Shown piece after piece: positions 17,037 through 26,779 of a stretch of 64,000 nt of DNA; within the stretch, counting starts at the first letter, position 1, and every line of letters starts with the position of its first letter. A program made the translations under genes and the position numbers. The notes under the pieces were generated by a model that was not told the origin of the DNA, ran no database searches, and saw only the letters and a program-made list of their open reading frames with translations. The stretch lies in assembly GCF_021495345.1 (NCBI RefSeq), contig NZ_CP099397.1, forward strand, positions 2,232,001 through 2,296,000, given 5' to 3'. This stretch comes from Pseudomonas hydrolytica. GTDB taxonomy: Bacteria; Pseudomonadota; Gammaproteobacteria; Pseudomonadales; Pseudomonadaceae.

Positions 17037-18704
17037 GTGGCTGATGCAATCCGTTTGCCGCTCGAGCTGTTCTACGAACGTGAAGCAAGGCACCCGAACA
17101 AACGCTACATGGTGCAACCCCTGGGCGGCGGAAAGCTGCTGGAGCTGAGCTGGGGCGATGTGGGGGAGCAGGCGCGCCGAGCCGCCAACTGGCTGCGTAG
17201 CCGCGAATTGCCGCAGGGCAGCCGTATCGCCATCGTCTCGAAGAACTGCGCGCACTGGATCATCGCCGACCTGGCGATCTGGATGGCCGGCCACGTATCG
17301 GTACCGCTCTACCCCAACCTGACCGCCGACTCCATGCGGCAGGTGCTGGAGCATTCCGAGGCGGCGCTGGCATTCATCGGCAAGCTCGACGACTGGCAGG
17401 CCATGGCCCCGGGGCTGCCACAAGGGCTGCCGACCGTCAGCCTGCCGCTGCATCCTCAGGGCCAGTTCGACTTCAGCTGGGACGATCTGCAGCGCTGCGC
17501 GCCGATCCAGGACGACCCCAAGCCCGCGGCCGATCAGCTGGCCACCATCATCTACACCTCCGGCACCACCGGTGCGCCGAAAGGGGTGATGCACAACTTC
17601 TCCAACTTCGGCTTCGCCGCCAGCAACGCCATCGCGCTGTTCGGCGTGGGCGAGGATGACCGCCTGATCTCCTACCTGCCGTTGTGCCACGTGGCCGAGC
17701 GCATGTTCGTCGAGCTGGCGTCGCTGTATGCCGGGCAGACGATCTTTTTCGCCGAAAGCCTGGACACCTTCCTCGACGACCTCAAGCGTGCCCGGCCGAC
17801 CGTGATGTTCGGCGTACCGCGGATCTGGACCAAGTTCCAGATGGGGGTGTACGGCAAGATGCCGGCGCACAAGCTCGACCGTCTGCTCAAGCTGCCGATC
17901 ATCGGCCGCATCGTCGGGCGCAAGGTGCTCGCCGGTCTCGGGCTGGACGCCATTCGCTATGCGCTGTCCGGCGCCGCGCCGGTGCCCGAGGCGTTGCTTA
18001 ACTGGTACCGGCGCCTGGGCATGGAGATCCAGGAGGTCTATGGCATGACCGAGAACTGCGGTTACTCCCATGTCTGCCGGCCCGGCAAGTTCAAGCAGGG
18101 CTGGATCGGCCAGAACAACCCCGGTGTCGAGGTGCGTATCGCCGAGGATGGCGAGGTGCAGGTGCGCAGTGGCGCCACCATGCAGGGCTACTACAAGGAC
18201 CCGGTCAAGACCGCCGAGGCGCTGACCGCCGACGGCTTCCTGCGCACCGGCGACAAGGGCGAGCAGGACGCCGAAGGCAATCTGCGTCTGACCGGACGGA
18301 TCAAGGAAATCTTCAAGACCAGCAAGGGCAAGTACGTGGCGCCGGCGCCGATCGAGAACCGCATCGGCGAGCATTCGCGCATCGAGCAGGTCTGCGTGGT
18401 GGGCGACGGCTTGCCCCAGCCGATCGCGCTGTGCGTGCTGTCCGACGTGGGGCGCCAGGAAGCGGCCAACGACGGTCGTGCCGAGCTGGAGAGCAGCCTC
18501 AAGGCGCTGGTGGAGCAGGTCAATGACCGCCTCGATCATCATGAGCGTCTGCAGGGGCTGGTGCTGGTCCGCGAGGTCTGGGCGGTGGAAAATGGCTTTC
18601 TCACACCCACGCTGAAGATCAAGCGCGCCGTGATCGAAGGTACCTACGGCGAGCGTTTCGCCGAATGGCAGCAGCGCAGCGAAGTGGTGCTCTGGCACGA
18701 TTGA
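17037..18704 (+). CDS. AMP-binding long-chain acyl-CoA synthetase
   Basis: A 555-residue adenylate-forming enzyme. The P-loop-like motif IIYTSGTTGAPKGV, the A5 motif EVYGMTEN and the A7/A8 region RTGDKGEQ...LTGRIKEIFKTSKGKYV, with the catalytic-Lys region downstream, are all present, so it probably activates a long-chain fatty acid with ATP and CoA. Start is GTG 17037, placed seven bases after a strong AAAGGAGGA. The gene is followed by a hot-dog thioesterase, a pair that could balance activation and release of acyl-CoA. Expression is probably repressible through the palindrome at 16982-17005. Confidence 0.9.
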   Translation: MADAIRLPLELFYEREARHPNKRYMVQPLGGGKLLELSWGDVGEQARRAANWLRSRELPQGSRIAIVSKNCAHWIIADLAIWMAGHVSVPLYPNLTADSMRQVLEHSEAALAFIGKLDDWQAMAPGLPQGLPTVSLPLHPQGQFDFSWDDLQRCAPIQDDPKPAADQLATIIYTSGTTGAPKGVMHNFSNFGFAASNAIALFGVGEDDRLISYLPLCHVAERMFVELASLYAGQTIFFAESLDTFLDDLKRARPTVMFGVPRIWTKFQMGVYGKMPAHKLDRLLKLPIIGRIVGRKVLAGLGLDAIRYALSGAAPVPEALLNWYRRLGMEIQEVYGMTENCGYSHVCRPGKFKQGWIGQNNPGVEVRIAEDGEVQVRSGATMQGYYKDPVKTAEALTADGFLRTGDKGEQDAEGNLRLTGRIKEIFKTSKGKYVAPAPIENRIGEHSRIEQVCVVGDGLPQPIALCVLSDVGRQEAANDGRAELESSLKALVEQVNDRLDHHERLQGLVLVREVWAVENGFLTPTLKIKRAVIEGTYGERFAEWQQRSEVVLWHD

Positions 18705-18759
18705 GCAGCGCCGGGCCGGCGCCGCCGGCCCTGTTTTCCCTCCGCACAAGGAAAGGTCC

Positions 18760-19203
18760 ATGGCTCTCTGGCAACGAACTCCCGACATCGAGGCGCTCAA
18801 CGCCACCCTCAGAAACAGCATCGGCGAGGTGCTGGACATCCGTTTCGAAACCTTCGACGACCAGTCGCTCAGCGCCAGCATGGTGGTCGATGCGCGTACC
18901 CACCAACCCTATGGCCTGCTGCATGGCGGCGCCTCGGTGGTGCTGGCGGAAACGCTGGGCTCCACCGCCAGCTACCTGTGCATCGACAGCAGCCGCTTCT
19001 ATTGCGTGGGCCTCGAGGTCAACGCCAACCACCTGCGCGGCCTGCGCAGCGGGCGTGTGCATGCGGTGGCGCGGCCCGTGCACCTGGGCCGTACCACCCA
19101 TGTCTGGGACATCCGCCTCAGTGGCGATGACGGCAAGCCCAGCTGCATCTCGCGCCTGACCATGGCCATAGTGCCGCTGGGCGAGCAGCCGCCGAAGCTT
19201 TGA
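18760..19203 (+). CDS. PaaI/YdiI-type hot-dog thioesterase
   Basis: A 147-residue single hot-dog domain. The conserved HGGASVVLAETLGS segment (with the catalytic acid in the helix) and the C-terminal VWDIRL strand place it with PaaI/MenI-like acyl-CoA thioesterases. Substrate is not predictable. It begins 55 bases after the acyl-CoA synthetase, on the same strand, behind an AAGGAAAGG-like ribosome site, and may share its transcript. Confidence 0.88.
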   Translation: MALWQRTPDIEALNATLRNSIGEVLDIRFETFDDQSLSASMVVDARTHQPYGLLHGGASVVLAETLGSTASYLCIDSSRFYCVGLEVNANHLRGLRSGRVHAVARPVHLGRTTHVWDIRLSGDDGKPSCISRLTMAIVPLGEQPPKL

Positions 19204-19261
19204 GTTTCTGCCTGCAATTTCATCCAAGATTTGCCCGGTTCATGGCGCTACAGTAGGCGCC

Positions 19262-20065
19262 ATGGACCAGATCACTCACATCCAGAGCAGCCTGCCCGGC
19301 GTTCGTCTGATCGACGCGCAGTACAGCCGCTTCGCCTTTCCCCGGCACTTTCACCTGGAGTACCACGTCGGCCTGCTGATCCAGGGGCAGCATCGCTACG
19401 CCTATGGCGGCGAGCGTCGGCATGTCGGGGCAGGGGACGTGCTGCTGATGGCGCCGGAAGGGATTCATGACGGCGCCTGCCTGGAGGGGCAGAGCTATCG
19501 CATCCGGGTGATGGCCTTCGATCCCTTCTGGCTGGACGAGGCCAGTCGTACCCTGAGTGACGGGCGTCAGGGGGCACCGAGACTGACCTGCAGCAGTTTG
19601 CGCCATCCCGCGCTGTCGCAGCATCTGCAGCGTTTTCATGCGGCGATGTTGGGCGGGTCACGTCTGGCGCAGGAAGAGTCTCTCTGGCAGGCGCTGGCCC
19701 ATCTGCTGGAGATGGGCTCGACCTTGCGCGTCAGCGAGGCGGATCGGGTCTTCGACCCGCGCACCTGGCAGCGCCTGCGCGACTGGCTGGAAAGCCGTCT
19801 GGACGCTCCGCCCTCGCTGGAGGAGATCGCCACCTTCTGCGCCATGAGCCCCTGGCAGGCATTGCGCCGCTTCCGCCAGCACACCGGCTTGCCGCCGCAT
19901 CAGTGGCTCACCCAGCTGCGCCTGCAGCGAGCGTTGCCGCTGGTGCTGGCAGGGGAGCCCCTGAGCGAGATCGCACTGCGCCTGGGGTTCTATGACCAGG
20001 CGCATTTCTCCCGGCTGTTCCGCCGCACCTACGGTCTGCCTCCGGCGCGCCTGCGCCAGGGCTGA
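19262..20065 (+). CDS. AraC-family transcriptional regulator
   Basis: A 267-residue regulator with an N-terminal cupin ligand-binding domain (HFHLEYHVGLLIQG and GDVLLMAPEGIHDG, about residues 25-70) and a C-terminal double helix-turn-helix (about 165-265: SLEEIATFCAMSPWQALRRF and SEIALRLGFYDQAHFSRLFRR). It lies upstream of, and in the same direction as, a LysE-type exporter. This arrangement is common for exporter regulators that respond to the exported solute; the ligand is unknown. Confidence 0.9.
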   Translation: MDQITHIQSSLPGVRLIDAQYSRFAFPRHFHLEYHVGLLIQGQHRYAYGGERRHVGAGDVLLMAPEGIHDGACLEGQSYRIRVMAFDPFWLDEASRTLSDGRQGAPRLTCSSLRHPALSQHLQRFHAAMLGGSRLAQEESLWQALAHLLEMGSTLRVSEADRVFDPRTWQRLRDWLESRLDAPPSLEEIATFCAMSPWQALRRFRQHTGLPPHQWLTQLRLQRALPLVLAGEPLSEIALRLGFYDQAHFSRLFRRTYGLPPARLRQG

Positions 20066-20106
20066 TTCAGCCGCACATCCCTCTTATCCATTTCCTGGAG
20101 ATCACC

Positions 20107-20739
20107 ATGCAGGAGACGTCCGTCTTGCTGTCGCTGGCTGCCGTGTTCGCGGTGGCCCTTATCAGCCCCGGCCCCGATGTGGCGCTGGTGGTGCGAACCG
20201 CCCTGCATCAGGGCCAGCGTGCGGGTCTGCTCAGCGCCCTGGGGCTGGCCTGCGGCATTCTTCTGCATGGCACGCTGGTGCTCAGCGGCGTGGCCTTGCT
20301 GCTCAGCCGTACCCAGTGGCTGTTCGATCTGGTGCAGGTCGGCGGCGCGCTCTATCTGGGCTGGCTGGGTGTCGGCGCGGTGCGGGCCTGGTGGCGGGGC
20401 AGTGCCGGCCCCAGGCGTCTGGATGGCGAACTGGCGCCGTCGCTGTTCGGTCCCTGGTTGCGCGGCGTATTCACCAATCTGGGCAACCCCAAGGCGCTGG
20501 TGTTCTTCCTCGCCCTGCTCAGCAGCCTGGTGCCGGCCGACATGTCGCTGCCCGGCAAGGTGGCCTGCGCCGCGCTGCTGTTCGTCCTGAGCCTGTTCTG
20601 GTTCAGCCTGCTGGGGCTGACCCTGAGTCGGCCGCTGATGCGTCAGCGCCTGCTGCAGGTGGCGCCGACCATCGACTTCGTCTGCGGCATGGTGTTTCTG
20701 CTGGTGGCGCTGAGCATCGTCGGCAGGCTTCTGTTATAG
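20107..20739 (+). CDS. LysE/RhtB-family amino-acid exporter
   Basis: A 210-residue inner-membrane protein with about six hydrophobic segments and the SPGPD signature (residues 18-22) typical of LysE/RhtB exporters. The substrate is probably an amino acid or a derivative but is unknown. A GGAG lies seven bases ahead of the ATG. The AraC regulator 41 bases upstream is the likely controller. Confidence 0.9.
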   Translation: MQETSVLLSLAAVFAVALISPGPDVALVVRTALHQGQRAGLLSALGLACGILLHGTLVLSGVALLLSRTQWLFDLVQVGGALYLGWLGVGAVRAWWRGSAGPRRLDGELAPSLFGPWLRGVFTNLGNPKALVFFLALLSSLVPADMSLPGKVACAALLFVLSLFWFSLLGLTLSRPLMRQRLLQVAPTIDFVCGMVFLLVALSIVGRLLL

Positions 20740-20838
20740 CCCTGACCATTGCGCCGCCATCAATGGCAGTTACGGTCATTGCCGCGCGCCGGCGGCTGCC
20801 GGAGAATCTCGGGGTATTCGCCTTTTCGAGTTCGACGC

Positions 20839-21642
20839 ATGTCGCAGCCGATCTTCTTCGCTCATGCCAACGGCTTTCCCTCGGCCACCTACAGCAAGCT
20901 GTTCGCCGCCCTGGCGCCGGACTATCAGGTACGCCATCTGGAGCAGCATGGCCACGATCCGCGCTTTCCCGTGGACGACAACTGGGCGAACCTGGTCGCC
21001 GAACTGATCCACCACCTGGAAGGCGGCGACGAGCCGGTCTGGGGCGTCGGTCATTCCCTCGGTGGCGTGCTGCACTACCACGCGGCCTTGCTCCGCCCCG
21101 AGCTGTACCGCGGCGTGGTGATGCTCGACTCGCCGGTACTGACCCTGGCCGACCGCATGGTGATCCGCGCCGCCAAGCGCTTTGGCTTCATCGACCGCAT
21201 CACGCCGGCCGGGCGTACCCTGGGACGGCGCGAGGCGTTCAGCGATCCGGTCGAAGCACGTAACTATTTCGCCGGCAAGAGCCTGTTCCGCCGTTTCGAC
21301 CCCGAATGCCTCGACGCCTATGTGCACCACGGTCTGCGGCCGGCCGAGCAGGGCCTGCGCCTGCGTTTCGATCCGGCCACCGAGATCAGCATCTATCGCA
21401 GCGTGCCGCACACCGCGCCGGGGCGACCGCAGCAGTTGGCGGTGCCGCTGGCCATGGTGCGCGGCCGCCACAGCCGCGTGGTGCTGCCGCATCACGCCCG
21501 CCTGCTGCGGCGCATGCCGCGCGCGGAATATCACCACCTGCCGGGCGGGCACATGTTTCCGCTGGAGCGTCCCCAGGCCACCGCCGAGCTGCTGCGCCAG
21601 CTGTTCAGTCGCTGGGCCGGCGCTCAGGAGGCGAGTGCATGA
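20839..21642 (+). CDS. Alpha/beta hydrolase (first of a pair)
   Basis: A 267-residue alpha/beta-hydrolase fold. The nucleophile Ser73 is in GVGHSLGG, the oxyanion region in FAHANGFPS, and a C-terminal catalytic His in LPGGHMFPLE. The substrate is unknown. It overlaps the following hydrolase gene by four bases, an arrangement also present in PAO1 (PA1621-PA1622 as I recall). The chosen ATG gives the family N-terminus; an upstream open frame of about 30 codons has no ribosome site. Confidence 0.88.
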   Translation: MSQPIFFAHANGFPSATYSKLFAALAPDYQVRHLEQHGHDPRFPVDDNWANLVAELIHHLEGGDEPVWGVGHSLGGVLHYHAALLRPELYRGVVMLDSPVLTLADRMVIRAAKRFGFIDRITPAGRTLGRREAFSDPVEARNYFAGKSLFRRFDPECLDAYVHHGLRPAEQGLRLRFDPATEISIYRSVPHTAPGRPQQLAVPLAMVRGRHSRVVLPHHARLLRRMPRAEYHHLPGGHMFPLERPQATAELLRQLFSRWAGAQEASA

Positions 21643-22502
21643 GCAAGGGGTTCGAGGAAGTCCGCCTGAGCCTGCCGCATATCGAACTGGCGGCGCACCT
21701 GTACGGTCCGGAAGACGGCCAGCCGCTGCTGGCACTGCACGGCTGGCTGGACAACGCCGCCAGCTTCGCGCGCCTTGCACCGAAGCTCGAAGGTGTGCGT
21801 ATCGTCGCCCTGGATTTCGCCGGGCATGGCCATTCCGAGCATCGCCCGGCGGGCGCCGGCTATGCCTTGTGGGACTACGCCTACGATGTGCTGCAGGTCG
21901 CCGAGCAGTTCGGCTGGTCGCGCTTTTCCATCCTGGGGCATTCCATGGGGGCGATCACGGCGGTGCTGCTGGCTGGCGCCATGCCCGAGCGGGTGGCGCG
22001 TCTGGCGCTGATCGATGGCCTGGTGCCCTTTACCGGCGAAGCCGAGCAGGCTCCGGAGAAACTCGGCGAGGCGCTGCGCGCCAAGCTTGCCCTGGATCAC
22101 AAGCGCAAACCGGTCTATGCCGAAATGGCGCGTGCGGTGCAGGCGCGCATGAAGGGCGTCGGCGCGGTGAGCCAGGAGGCCGCCGAGTTGCTGGCGCAGC
22201 GCGGTCTGATGCCGGTGCCCGGCGGTTACACCTGGCGTACCGATAGCCGTCTGACGCTGCCTTCGCCCCTGCGCCTGAGCTGGGCGCATGCCCAGGCCTT
22301 CGTGCGGGCGCTGCAGTGTCCGGTCAGCCTGGTGCTGGCGGAGCAGGGCATGATGGGCGCACAGCCGGCCGTGCAGGCGCTGCTGGCGGAGCTGCCGTTC
22401 CAGGTCCACCGATTGCCGGGCGGTCACCATCTGCATCTGGACGATGAGGCCGGCGCGCAACGTGTAGCGGATTGTTTCAATCCATTCTTGCGCTTGCCTT
22501 GA
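21639..22502 (+). CDS. Alpha/beta hydrolase (second of a pair)
   Basis: A 287-residue alpha/beta hydrolase with LALHGWLDNAASF as oxyanion region, nucleophile Ser102 in ILGHSMGA and the catalytic His in LPGGHHLHL. The opening resembles serine-hydrolase-like proteins (SERHL and YbfF-type esterases). It is translationally coupled to the preceding hydrolase by an ATGA overlap and is preceded by AGGAGG. Function beyond esterase-like activity is not predictable. Confidence 0.88.
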   Translation: MSKGFEEVRLSLPHIELAAHLYGPEDGQPLLALHGWLDNAASFARLAPKLEGVRIVALDFAGHGHSEHRPAGAGYALWDYAYDVLQVAEQFGWSRFSILGHSMGAITAVLLAGAMPERVARLALIDGLVPFTGEAEQAPEKLGEALRAKLALDHKRKPVYAEMARAVQARMKGVGAVSQEAAELLAQRGLMPVPGGYTWRTDSRLTLPSPLRLSWAHAQAFVRALQCPVSLVLAEQGMMGAQPAVQALLAELPFQVHRLPGGHHLHLDDEAGAQRVADCFNPFLRLP

Positions 22503-22553
22503 CTTGCCGGCGGCACCTGGGGAAAGGTGTGGCGGTCTGCCATGGAGGATCGC

Positions 22554-22649
22554 ATGATCGACCCGCTCAATCTCGTCACCCCCTGTTCCCTTTCCGGGCT
22601 TGCCGTCTCGGGCCCGCTGCCCGCCTGCCAACCGATGTCGACTCGATGA
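22554..22649 (+). CDS. Possible 31-residue leader ORF before the DUF4892 gene
   Basis: An ATG with a strong GGAGG seven bases ahead opens 31 codons (starting MIDPLNLVTPC) and stops at 22647-22649. Its stop overlaps the ATG at 22646, an alternative start of the downstream DUF4892 gene, by four bases. The peptide has no recognisable motif. The good ribosome site plus the coupling geometry are the only support, and chance is possible in GC-rich sequence. Confidence 0.3.
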   Translation: MIDPLNLVTPCSLSGLAVSGPLPACQPMSTR

Positions 22650-22657
22650 GGGCGCGT

Positions 22658-23461
22658 ATGAGGCTGTTTCCTCTGCTGGGCGCCATGCTGTGCAGCGCTG
22701 GCGTGCTGGCGGCCGATGTGCCCGGCAGCCGCGATCTCGAGGTACTGCCGCGGTTTCCCGCCAGCCATATCGTCGCCTTCAGGGAGGCGCCCGACATCGA
22801 GCGCATCTACCCGCAGGGCTCGATTCGCCGCATCAGCGGGCGGCTGCGTTACGAGCGGGAGATTCTGGTGCAGGGGCGTCACAGCGCGGTGACCTACGAG
22901 CTGCCGCGCACCCACAGTGCCGACCAGGTGTTCAATGCCTCGCGCGAGGCCTTGCTGGAGCAGGGCGCCGAGCTGCTGTACTGGTGCCAGGGGCGCGAGT
23001 GCGGCGCCAGCAACCTGTGGGCCAACGCGGTGTTCGGCAACGCCACGTTGTATGGCTCGGACGATCAGCAGGCCTACGCGCTGCTGCGTCTGGCCGAACC
23101 GAATCACGAGAGCCTGCTGGCCCTGTACAGCATCACCCGCGGCAATCGCCGCGCCTATCTGCATGCCGAGCAGCTGGATGCCGGCGCGCCGCTGGGTGAG
23201 CTGCTGCCGACGCCGGCGACGTTGCTGCGCCAGCTGCGCACCGACGGCCAGCTGCAGTTGCCGGCCGAGGTCCGTGCCGACAGTGCCTGGGCCGAAGTCC
23301 TGGCGCGCAGCCTGAATCTGGACAGCACCCTGCGCGTCACGCTCTCCGGCAGCCAGGCGCAGGACTGGCGCGAGGCCTTGATCGCGCAACGCGTTCGCGA
23401 GGCGCGCCTGGAACTGGGCGAAGGTCAGGATGATGCCCTGACGGTGCGTTTGTTGCGTTAA
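22658..23461 (+). CDS. DUF4892 domain-containing secreted protein
   Basis: A 267-residue protein with a signal peptide (about residues 1-17, cleavage after VLAA) and one domain that I recognise as DUF4892, with CQGRECGASNLWAN as a conserved Cys-containing centre. It is probably periplasmic; its function is unknown. ATG 22658 has GAGGG five bases upstream; ATG 22646 would add four residues and overlap the stop of a possible leader ORF. A hairpin with a short T-run follows the gene. Confidence 0.82.
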   Translation: MRLFPLLGAMLCSAGVLAADVPGSRDLEVLPRFPASHIVAFREAPDIERIYPQGSIRRISGRLRYEREILVQGRHSAVTYELPRTHSADQVFNASREALLEQGAELLYWCQGRECGASNLWANAVFGNATLYGSDDQQAYALLRLAEPNHESLLALYSITRGNRRAYLHAEQLDAGAPLGELLPTPATLLRQLRTDGQLQLPAEVRADSAWAEVLARSLNLDSTLRVTLSGSQAQDWREALIAQRVREARLELGEGQDDALTVRLLR

Positions 23462-23486
23462 GCTTCAACGTGCATCGGTTATTCAG

Positions 23487-23508
23487 AGCGCCCGTCATGG
23501 GCGCTTTG
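23487..23508 (+). terminator. Candidate intrinsic terminator after the DUF4892 gene
   Basis: AGCGCCC (23487-23493), five-base loop, GGGCGCT (23499-23505), then TTGTCG. The stem is good but the T-run is short, so termination may be partial. Confidence 0.5.
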
Positions 23509-23535
23509 TCGTTCTGTCGAAGGGAGTCTCGATTC

Positions 23536-24624
23536 ATGGCCACAAATGATCGTCTGCTGGTGCAGATTCTCCTGCTCGGTCTGCTGGCTGCCAGCCTCTG
23601 GGTGCTGGCGCCGTTCTGGTCCGCGCTGTTCTGGGCTGCGGTGCTGGCTTTCGCCAGCTGGCCGCTGATGCGTCTGTTGACCCAACTGCTCAAGGGGCGT
23701 CTGTCGCTGGCGGCGGGCATCCTCACCTGCGGCTGGGTGATCCTGGTGGCGGGGCCGCTGATCTGGCTGGGCTTCAACCTGGCCGATCACATCAAGGACG
23801 CCAACGCGCTGATCAAGGATCTGCAGGTCGAAGGCTTGCCGCCACCGCCGGCCTGGCTGACAGGTCTGCCGCTGGTGGGCGAGCGGCTGGCTGCACTGTG
23901 GATGACCATCGACCAGCAGGGCGCGGCCTTCTTCGCCTCCCTGCGGCCCTATCTCGGCCAGGTCGGCAACTGGCTGCTGGCGCGTAGCGCGCAACTCGGC
24001 GGCGGCATGCTGGAGCTGGGCCTGAGCCTGGTGCTGGTGTTCTTCTTCTACCGTGACGGCCCGCGTCTGGCGGTGTTCGTTCACGGCCTGCTGGAGCGCC
24101 TGATCGGTGAGCGCGCCGACCACTACCTGGAACTGGTGGCCGGCACCGTGCAGCGCGTGGTCAACGGCGTGATCGGTACGGCCGCCGCCCAGGGCCTGCT
24201 GGCGCTGATCGGCTTCTGGATCGCCGGGGTGCCGGGGGCGATCGTGCTGGGCATTCTCACCTTCGTCCTCAGCCTGGTGCCGATGGGCCCGCCGCTGGTG
24301 TGGATTCCCGCCACCGCCTGGCTGGTGTGGCAGGGCGACTACGGCTTCGCCCTGTTCCTCGGCGTCTGGGGCATGTTCGTCATCAGCGGCGTGGACAACA
24401 TTCTCAAGCCTTACCTGATCAGCCGCGGCGGCAACCTGCCGCTGGTGGTGGTGCTGCTCGGCGTGTTCGGCGGCCTGCTGGCGTTCGGTTTCATGGGGCT
24501 GTTCCTTGGCCCGACCCTGCTGGCAGTGGCCTACAGCCTGCTCAGCGACTGGGTGGCGGACAAGGCGCCGCCGGCCGAGGAGGTGGTGAACAAGCCGTTG
24601 CCGGGCGAGGAGGCGCGCGGCTGA
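23536..24624 (+). CDS. AI-2E family transporter (TqsA/PerM-like)
   Basis: A 362-residue integral membrane protein with about eight hydrophobic segments and the family signature GVDNILKPYLISRGGNLPL near the C-terminus. Despite the name, most members are uncharacterised permeases; the name should not be read as evidence of autoinducer-2 transport. AGGGAG lies ten bases ahead of the ATG. It is convergent with the patatin-like gene, with only six bases between stops. Confidence 0.88.
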   Translation: MATNDRLLVQILLLGLLAASLWVLAPFWSALFWAAVLAFASWPLMRLLTQLLKGRLSLAAGILTCGWVILVAGPLIWLGFNLADHIKDANALIKDLQVEGLPPPPAWLTGLPLVGERLAALWMTIDQQGAAFFASLRPYLGQVGNWLLARSAQLGGGMLELGLSLVLVFFFYRDGPRLAVFVHGLLERLIGERADHYLELVAGTVQRVVNGVIGTAAAQGLLALIGFWIAGVPGAIVLGILTFVLSLVPMGPPLVWIPATAWLVWQGDYGFALFLGVWGMFVISGVDNILKPYLISRGGNLPLVVVLLGVFGGLLAFGFMGLFLGPTLLAVAYSLLSDWVADKAPPAEEVVNKPLPGEEARG

Positions 24625-24630
24625 GGCTGC

Positions 24631-25641
24631 TCAGCCGCGTTCGCGCTCGTACCGGTCCAGGGTGTCGCGGGCGATCTGCCGACCCAGCATGATCAGCTCC
24701 GGCGCCTTGTAGAACTCGAAGAAACGGCACGCCCGCTTGGGCACGTTGATCAGCACGTCCGGCGGATAGCCGGCGATCTTGTACTGCGCCAGCGAGGTCT
24801 GCATCACCTCGAAGCTCTGGTTGACCAGCTCCAGCAGGGAGGCCGGGCCGGTGAGCTCGGCCACCCGCGAGCCACTGGCGGACTTCGGCGCCGCCTCATC
24901 CTCCCAGGCGCGGCTCGGCGCGGCAGCCGGGCTGACGGCATCGGCGCGCTGCTGCTCCTCGGCCAGCAGCAGGGCATCGTCCTCGCCCTTGCGGCGGAAG
25001 TTGGGCAGGCGCGAGCCGAGGCTGCTCATCAACTGATCGATGCGGCCCTTGAGCGCCGCTGGCCGTTCGATCACCGGCAGCTGGTAGTGATTCTGGTTGG
25101 TGGCGTTGAGGTTGACCGCGATGATCAGGTCGCAGTGGCTGGACACCACCGGTACGATCGGCAGCGGGTTGAGCAGGCCGCCGTCGACCAACATACGCTT
25201 GCCCTGCACCACCGGGGTGAACAGGCTGGGAATCGCCGCCGAGGCGCGCATGGCCTGATGCAGGCAGCCTTCCTGGAACCAGATTTCCTGCTGGTTGGTG
25301 AGGTCGGTGGCCACCGCGGTGAAGGGGATCGACAGGTCCTCTATATTGATCTCGCCGACGATGTCGTGGATACGCCCGAACACCCGCTCGCCGCGGATGG
25401 CGCCGAGGCGGAAGCTGACGTCCAGCAGGCGCAGCACGTCCAGGTAATCCAGGCTTTCGGTCCATTCGCGGTACTCGCGCAGCTTGCCGGCGGCGAAGAT
25501 GCCGCCGACCACCGCGCCCATCGAGCAGCCGGCGATGCAGCCGATTTCATAGCCGCGCGCCTGCAGTTCCTCGATCACGCCGATATGGGCGTAGCCGCGC
25601 GCGCCCCCCGAGCCCAGCACCAGCGCCACTTTCTTGCTCAT
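24631..25641 (-). CDS. Patatin-like phospholipase family protein
   Basis: A 336-residue protein with the patatin Ser-Asp dyad: the oxyanion motif [12 protein letters not shown], nucleophile Ser40 in GCSMG, and the Asp in [11 protein letters not shown]-terminal extension of about 130 residues follows the hydrolase domain; it is Ala- and acidic-rich in the middle and ends in a conserved-looking block that includes [17 protein letters not shown]. There is no signal peptide, so it is cytoplasmic or membrane-associated. It is divergent from selD across about 100 bases. Confidence 0.9.
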   Translation of the reverse strand: MSKKVALVLGSGGARGYAHIGVIEELQARGYEIGCIAGCSMGAVVGGIFAAGKLREYREWTESLDYLDVLRLLDVSFRLGAIRGERVFGRIHDIVGEINIEDLSIPFTAVATDLTNQQEIWFQEGCLHQAMRASAAIPSLFTPVVQGKRMLVDGGLLNPLPIVPVVSSHCDLIIAVNLNATNQNHYQLPVIERPAALKGRIDQLMSSLGSRLPNFRRKGEDDALLLAEEQQRADAVSPAAAPSRAWEDEAAPKSASGSRVAELTGPASLLELVNQSFEVMQTSLAQYKIAGYPPDVLINVPKRACRFFEFYKAPELIMLGRQIARDTLDRYERERG

Positions 25642-25705
25642 AGCAATTCCCCCCCAGGATGCTTCGACCTTACTCGCGCAAAGGCGCTGCGCCAAGGCGG
25701 TCTTT

Positions 25706-25713
25706 GCTAGAAT
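25706..25713 (+). promoter_or_regulatory. Candidate extended -10 promoter of selD
   Basis: TGCTAGAAT contains TG one base upstream of TAGAAT (25708-25713), an extended -10 element, 32 bases ahead of the selD start. No convincing -35 hexamer is visible at 17 bases. Confidence 0.45.
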
Positions 25714-25744
25714 CCGCCGCCAGTCGTCGATGCAAGAGAGAGAC

Positions 25745-26779
25745 ATGAGCGAGCCAATCCGTTTGACCCAGTACAGCCATGGCGCCGGTTGCGGCTGCAA
25801 GATTTCCCCCAAGGTGCTGGAGGTGATTCTCGCCGGCAGCGGCGCGCAGAATCTCGACCCGCGCCTGTGGGTAGGCAACGCCTCGCGCGACGATGCCGCG
25901 GTCTACGCCATCGACGAGGAACGCGGGGTGGTCTCGACCACCGATTTCTTCATGCCGATCGTCGACGATCCCTACGATTTCGGCCGTATCGCCGCCACCA
26001 ATGCCATCAGCGACATCTACGCCATGGGCGGCGATCCGCTGATGGCCATCGCCATTCTTGGCTGGCCGGTCAATGTGCTGGCGCCGGAAGTTGCCCGCGA
26101 AGTGATCCGCGGCGGTCGCGCGGTGTGCGACGAGGCCGGCATCCCGCTGGCCGGGGGGCACTCCATCGACGCGCCCGAGCCGATCTTCGGCCTGGCCGTG
26201 ACCGGCCTGGTGAGCAAGGCCGACATGAAACGCAACGACACCGCGACGGCCGGCTGCAGGCTGTACCTGACCAAGCCGCTGGGCATCGGCATTCTCACCA
26301 CCGCCGAGAAGAAGGCCAAACTGCGCAGCGAGGACGTCGGCCTGGCGCGTGACTGGATGTGCACCCTGAACAAGCCTGGCAGCCGTTTCGGCAAGCTGGC
26401 CGGGGTCAGGGCGATGACCGACGTGACCGGTTTCGGCCTGCTCGGCCATCTGGTGGAGATGGCCGACGGCAGCGGCCTCAGCGCGCGCGTCGAGTTCGCC
26501 AGGGTGCCGCGTCTGGCCAGCGTCGAGCATTACCTGGAGCAGGGCTGCGTACCCGGCGGTACGCTGCGCAACTTCGACAGCTACGGCGAGAAGATCGCGC
26601 CGCTGCCGGAGCTGGCCAAGCTGCTGCTGTGCGACCCGCAGACCAGCGGTGGCCTGCTGATCGCCGTGGCGCCGGACGGCGAGGCCGAGTTCCTCGCCGT
26701 GGCCGCCGAGCTGGGGCTGAGCCTGGCGCCCATCGGTGAGATGGTCGAGCGACAGCGCTACGCGGTCGAGGTGCTCTGA
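25745..26779 (+). CDS. selD: Selenophosphate synthetase
   Basis: A 344-residue SelD: the glycine-rich N-terminal loop GAGCGCK carries the catalytic Cys16 and Lys19 (Cys, not selenocysteine), followed by the PurM-like ATP-binding domains with [12 protein letters not shown] and [10 protein letters not shown]. It makes selenophosphate from selenide and ATP. The start of mnmH shares one base with its stop (TGATG), so the two are co-translated and the selenium donor is directed at least to tRNA modification. No selA, selB or tRNA-Sec is in the window. Confidence 0.97.
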   Translation: MSEPIRLTQYSHGAGCGCKISPKVLEVILAGSGAQNLDPRLWVGNASRDDAAVYAIDEERGVVSTTDFFMPIVDDPYDFGRIAATNAISDIYAMGGDPLMAIAILGWPVNVLAPEVAREVIRGGRAVCDEAGIPLAGGHSIDAPEPIFGLAVTGLVSKADMKRNDTATAGCRLYLTKPLGIGILTTAEKKAKLRSEDVGLARDWMCTLNKPGSRFGKLAGVRAMTDVTGFGLLGHLVEMADGSGLSARVEFARVPRLASVEHYLEQGCVPGGTLRNFDSYGEKIAPLPELAKLLLCDPQTSGGLLIAVAPDGEAEFLAVAAELGLSLAPIGEMVERQRYAVEVL

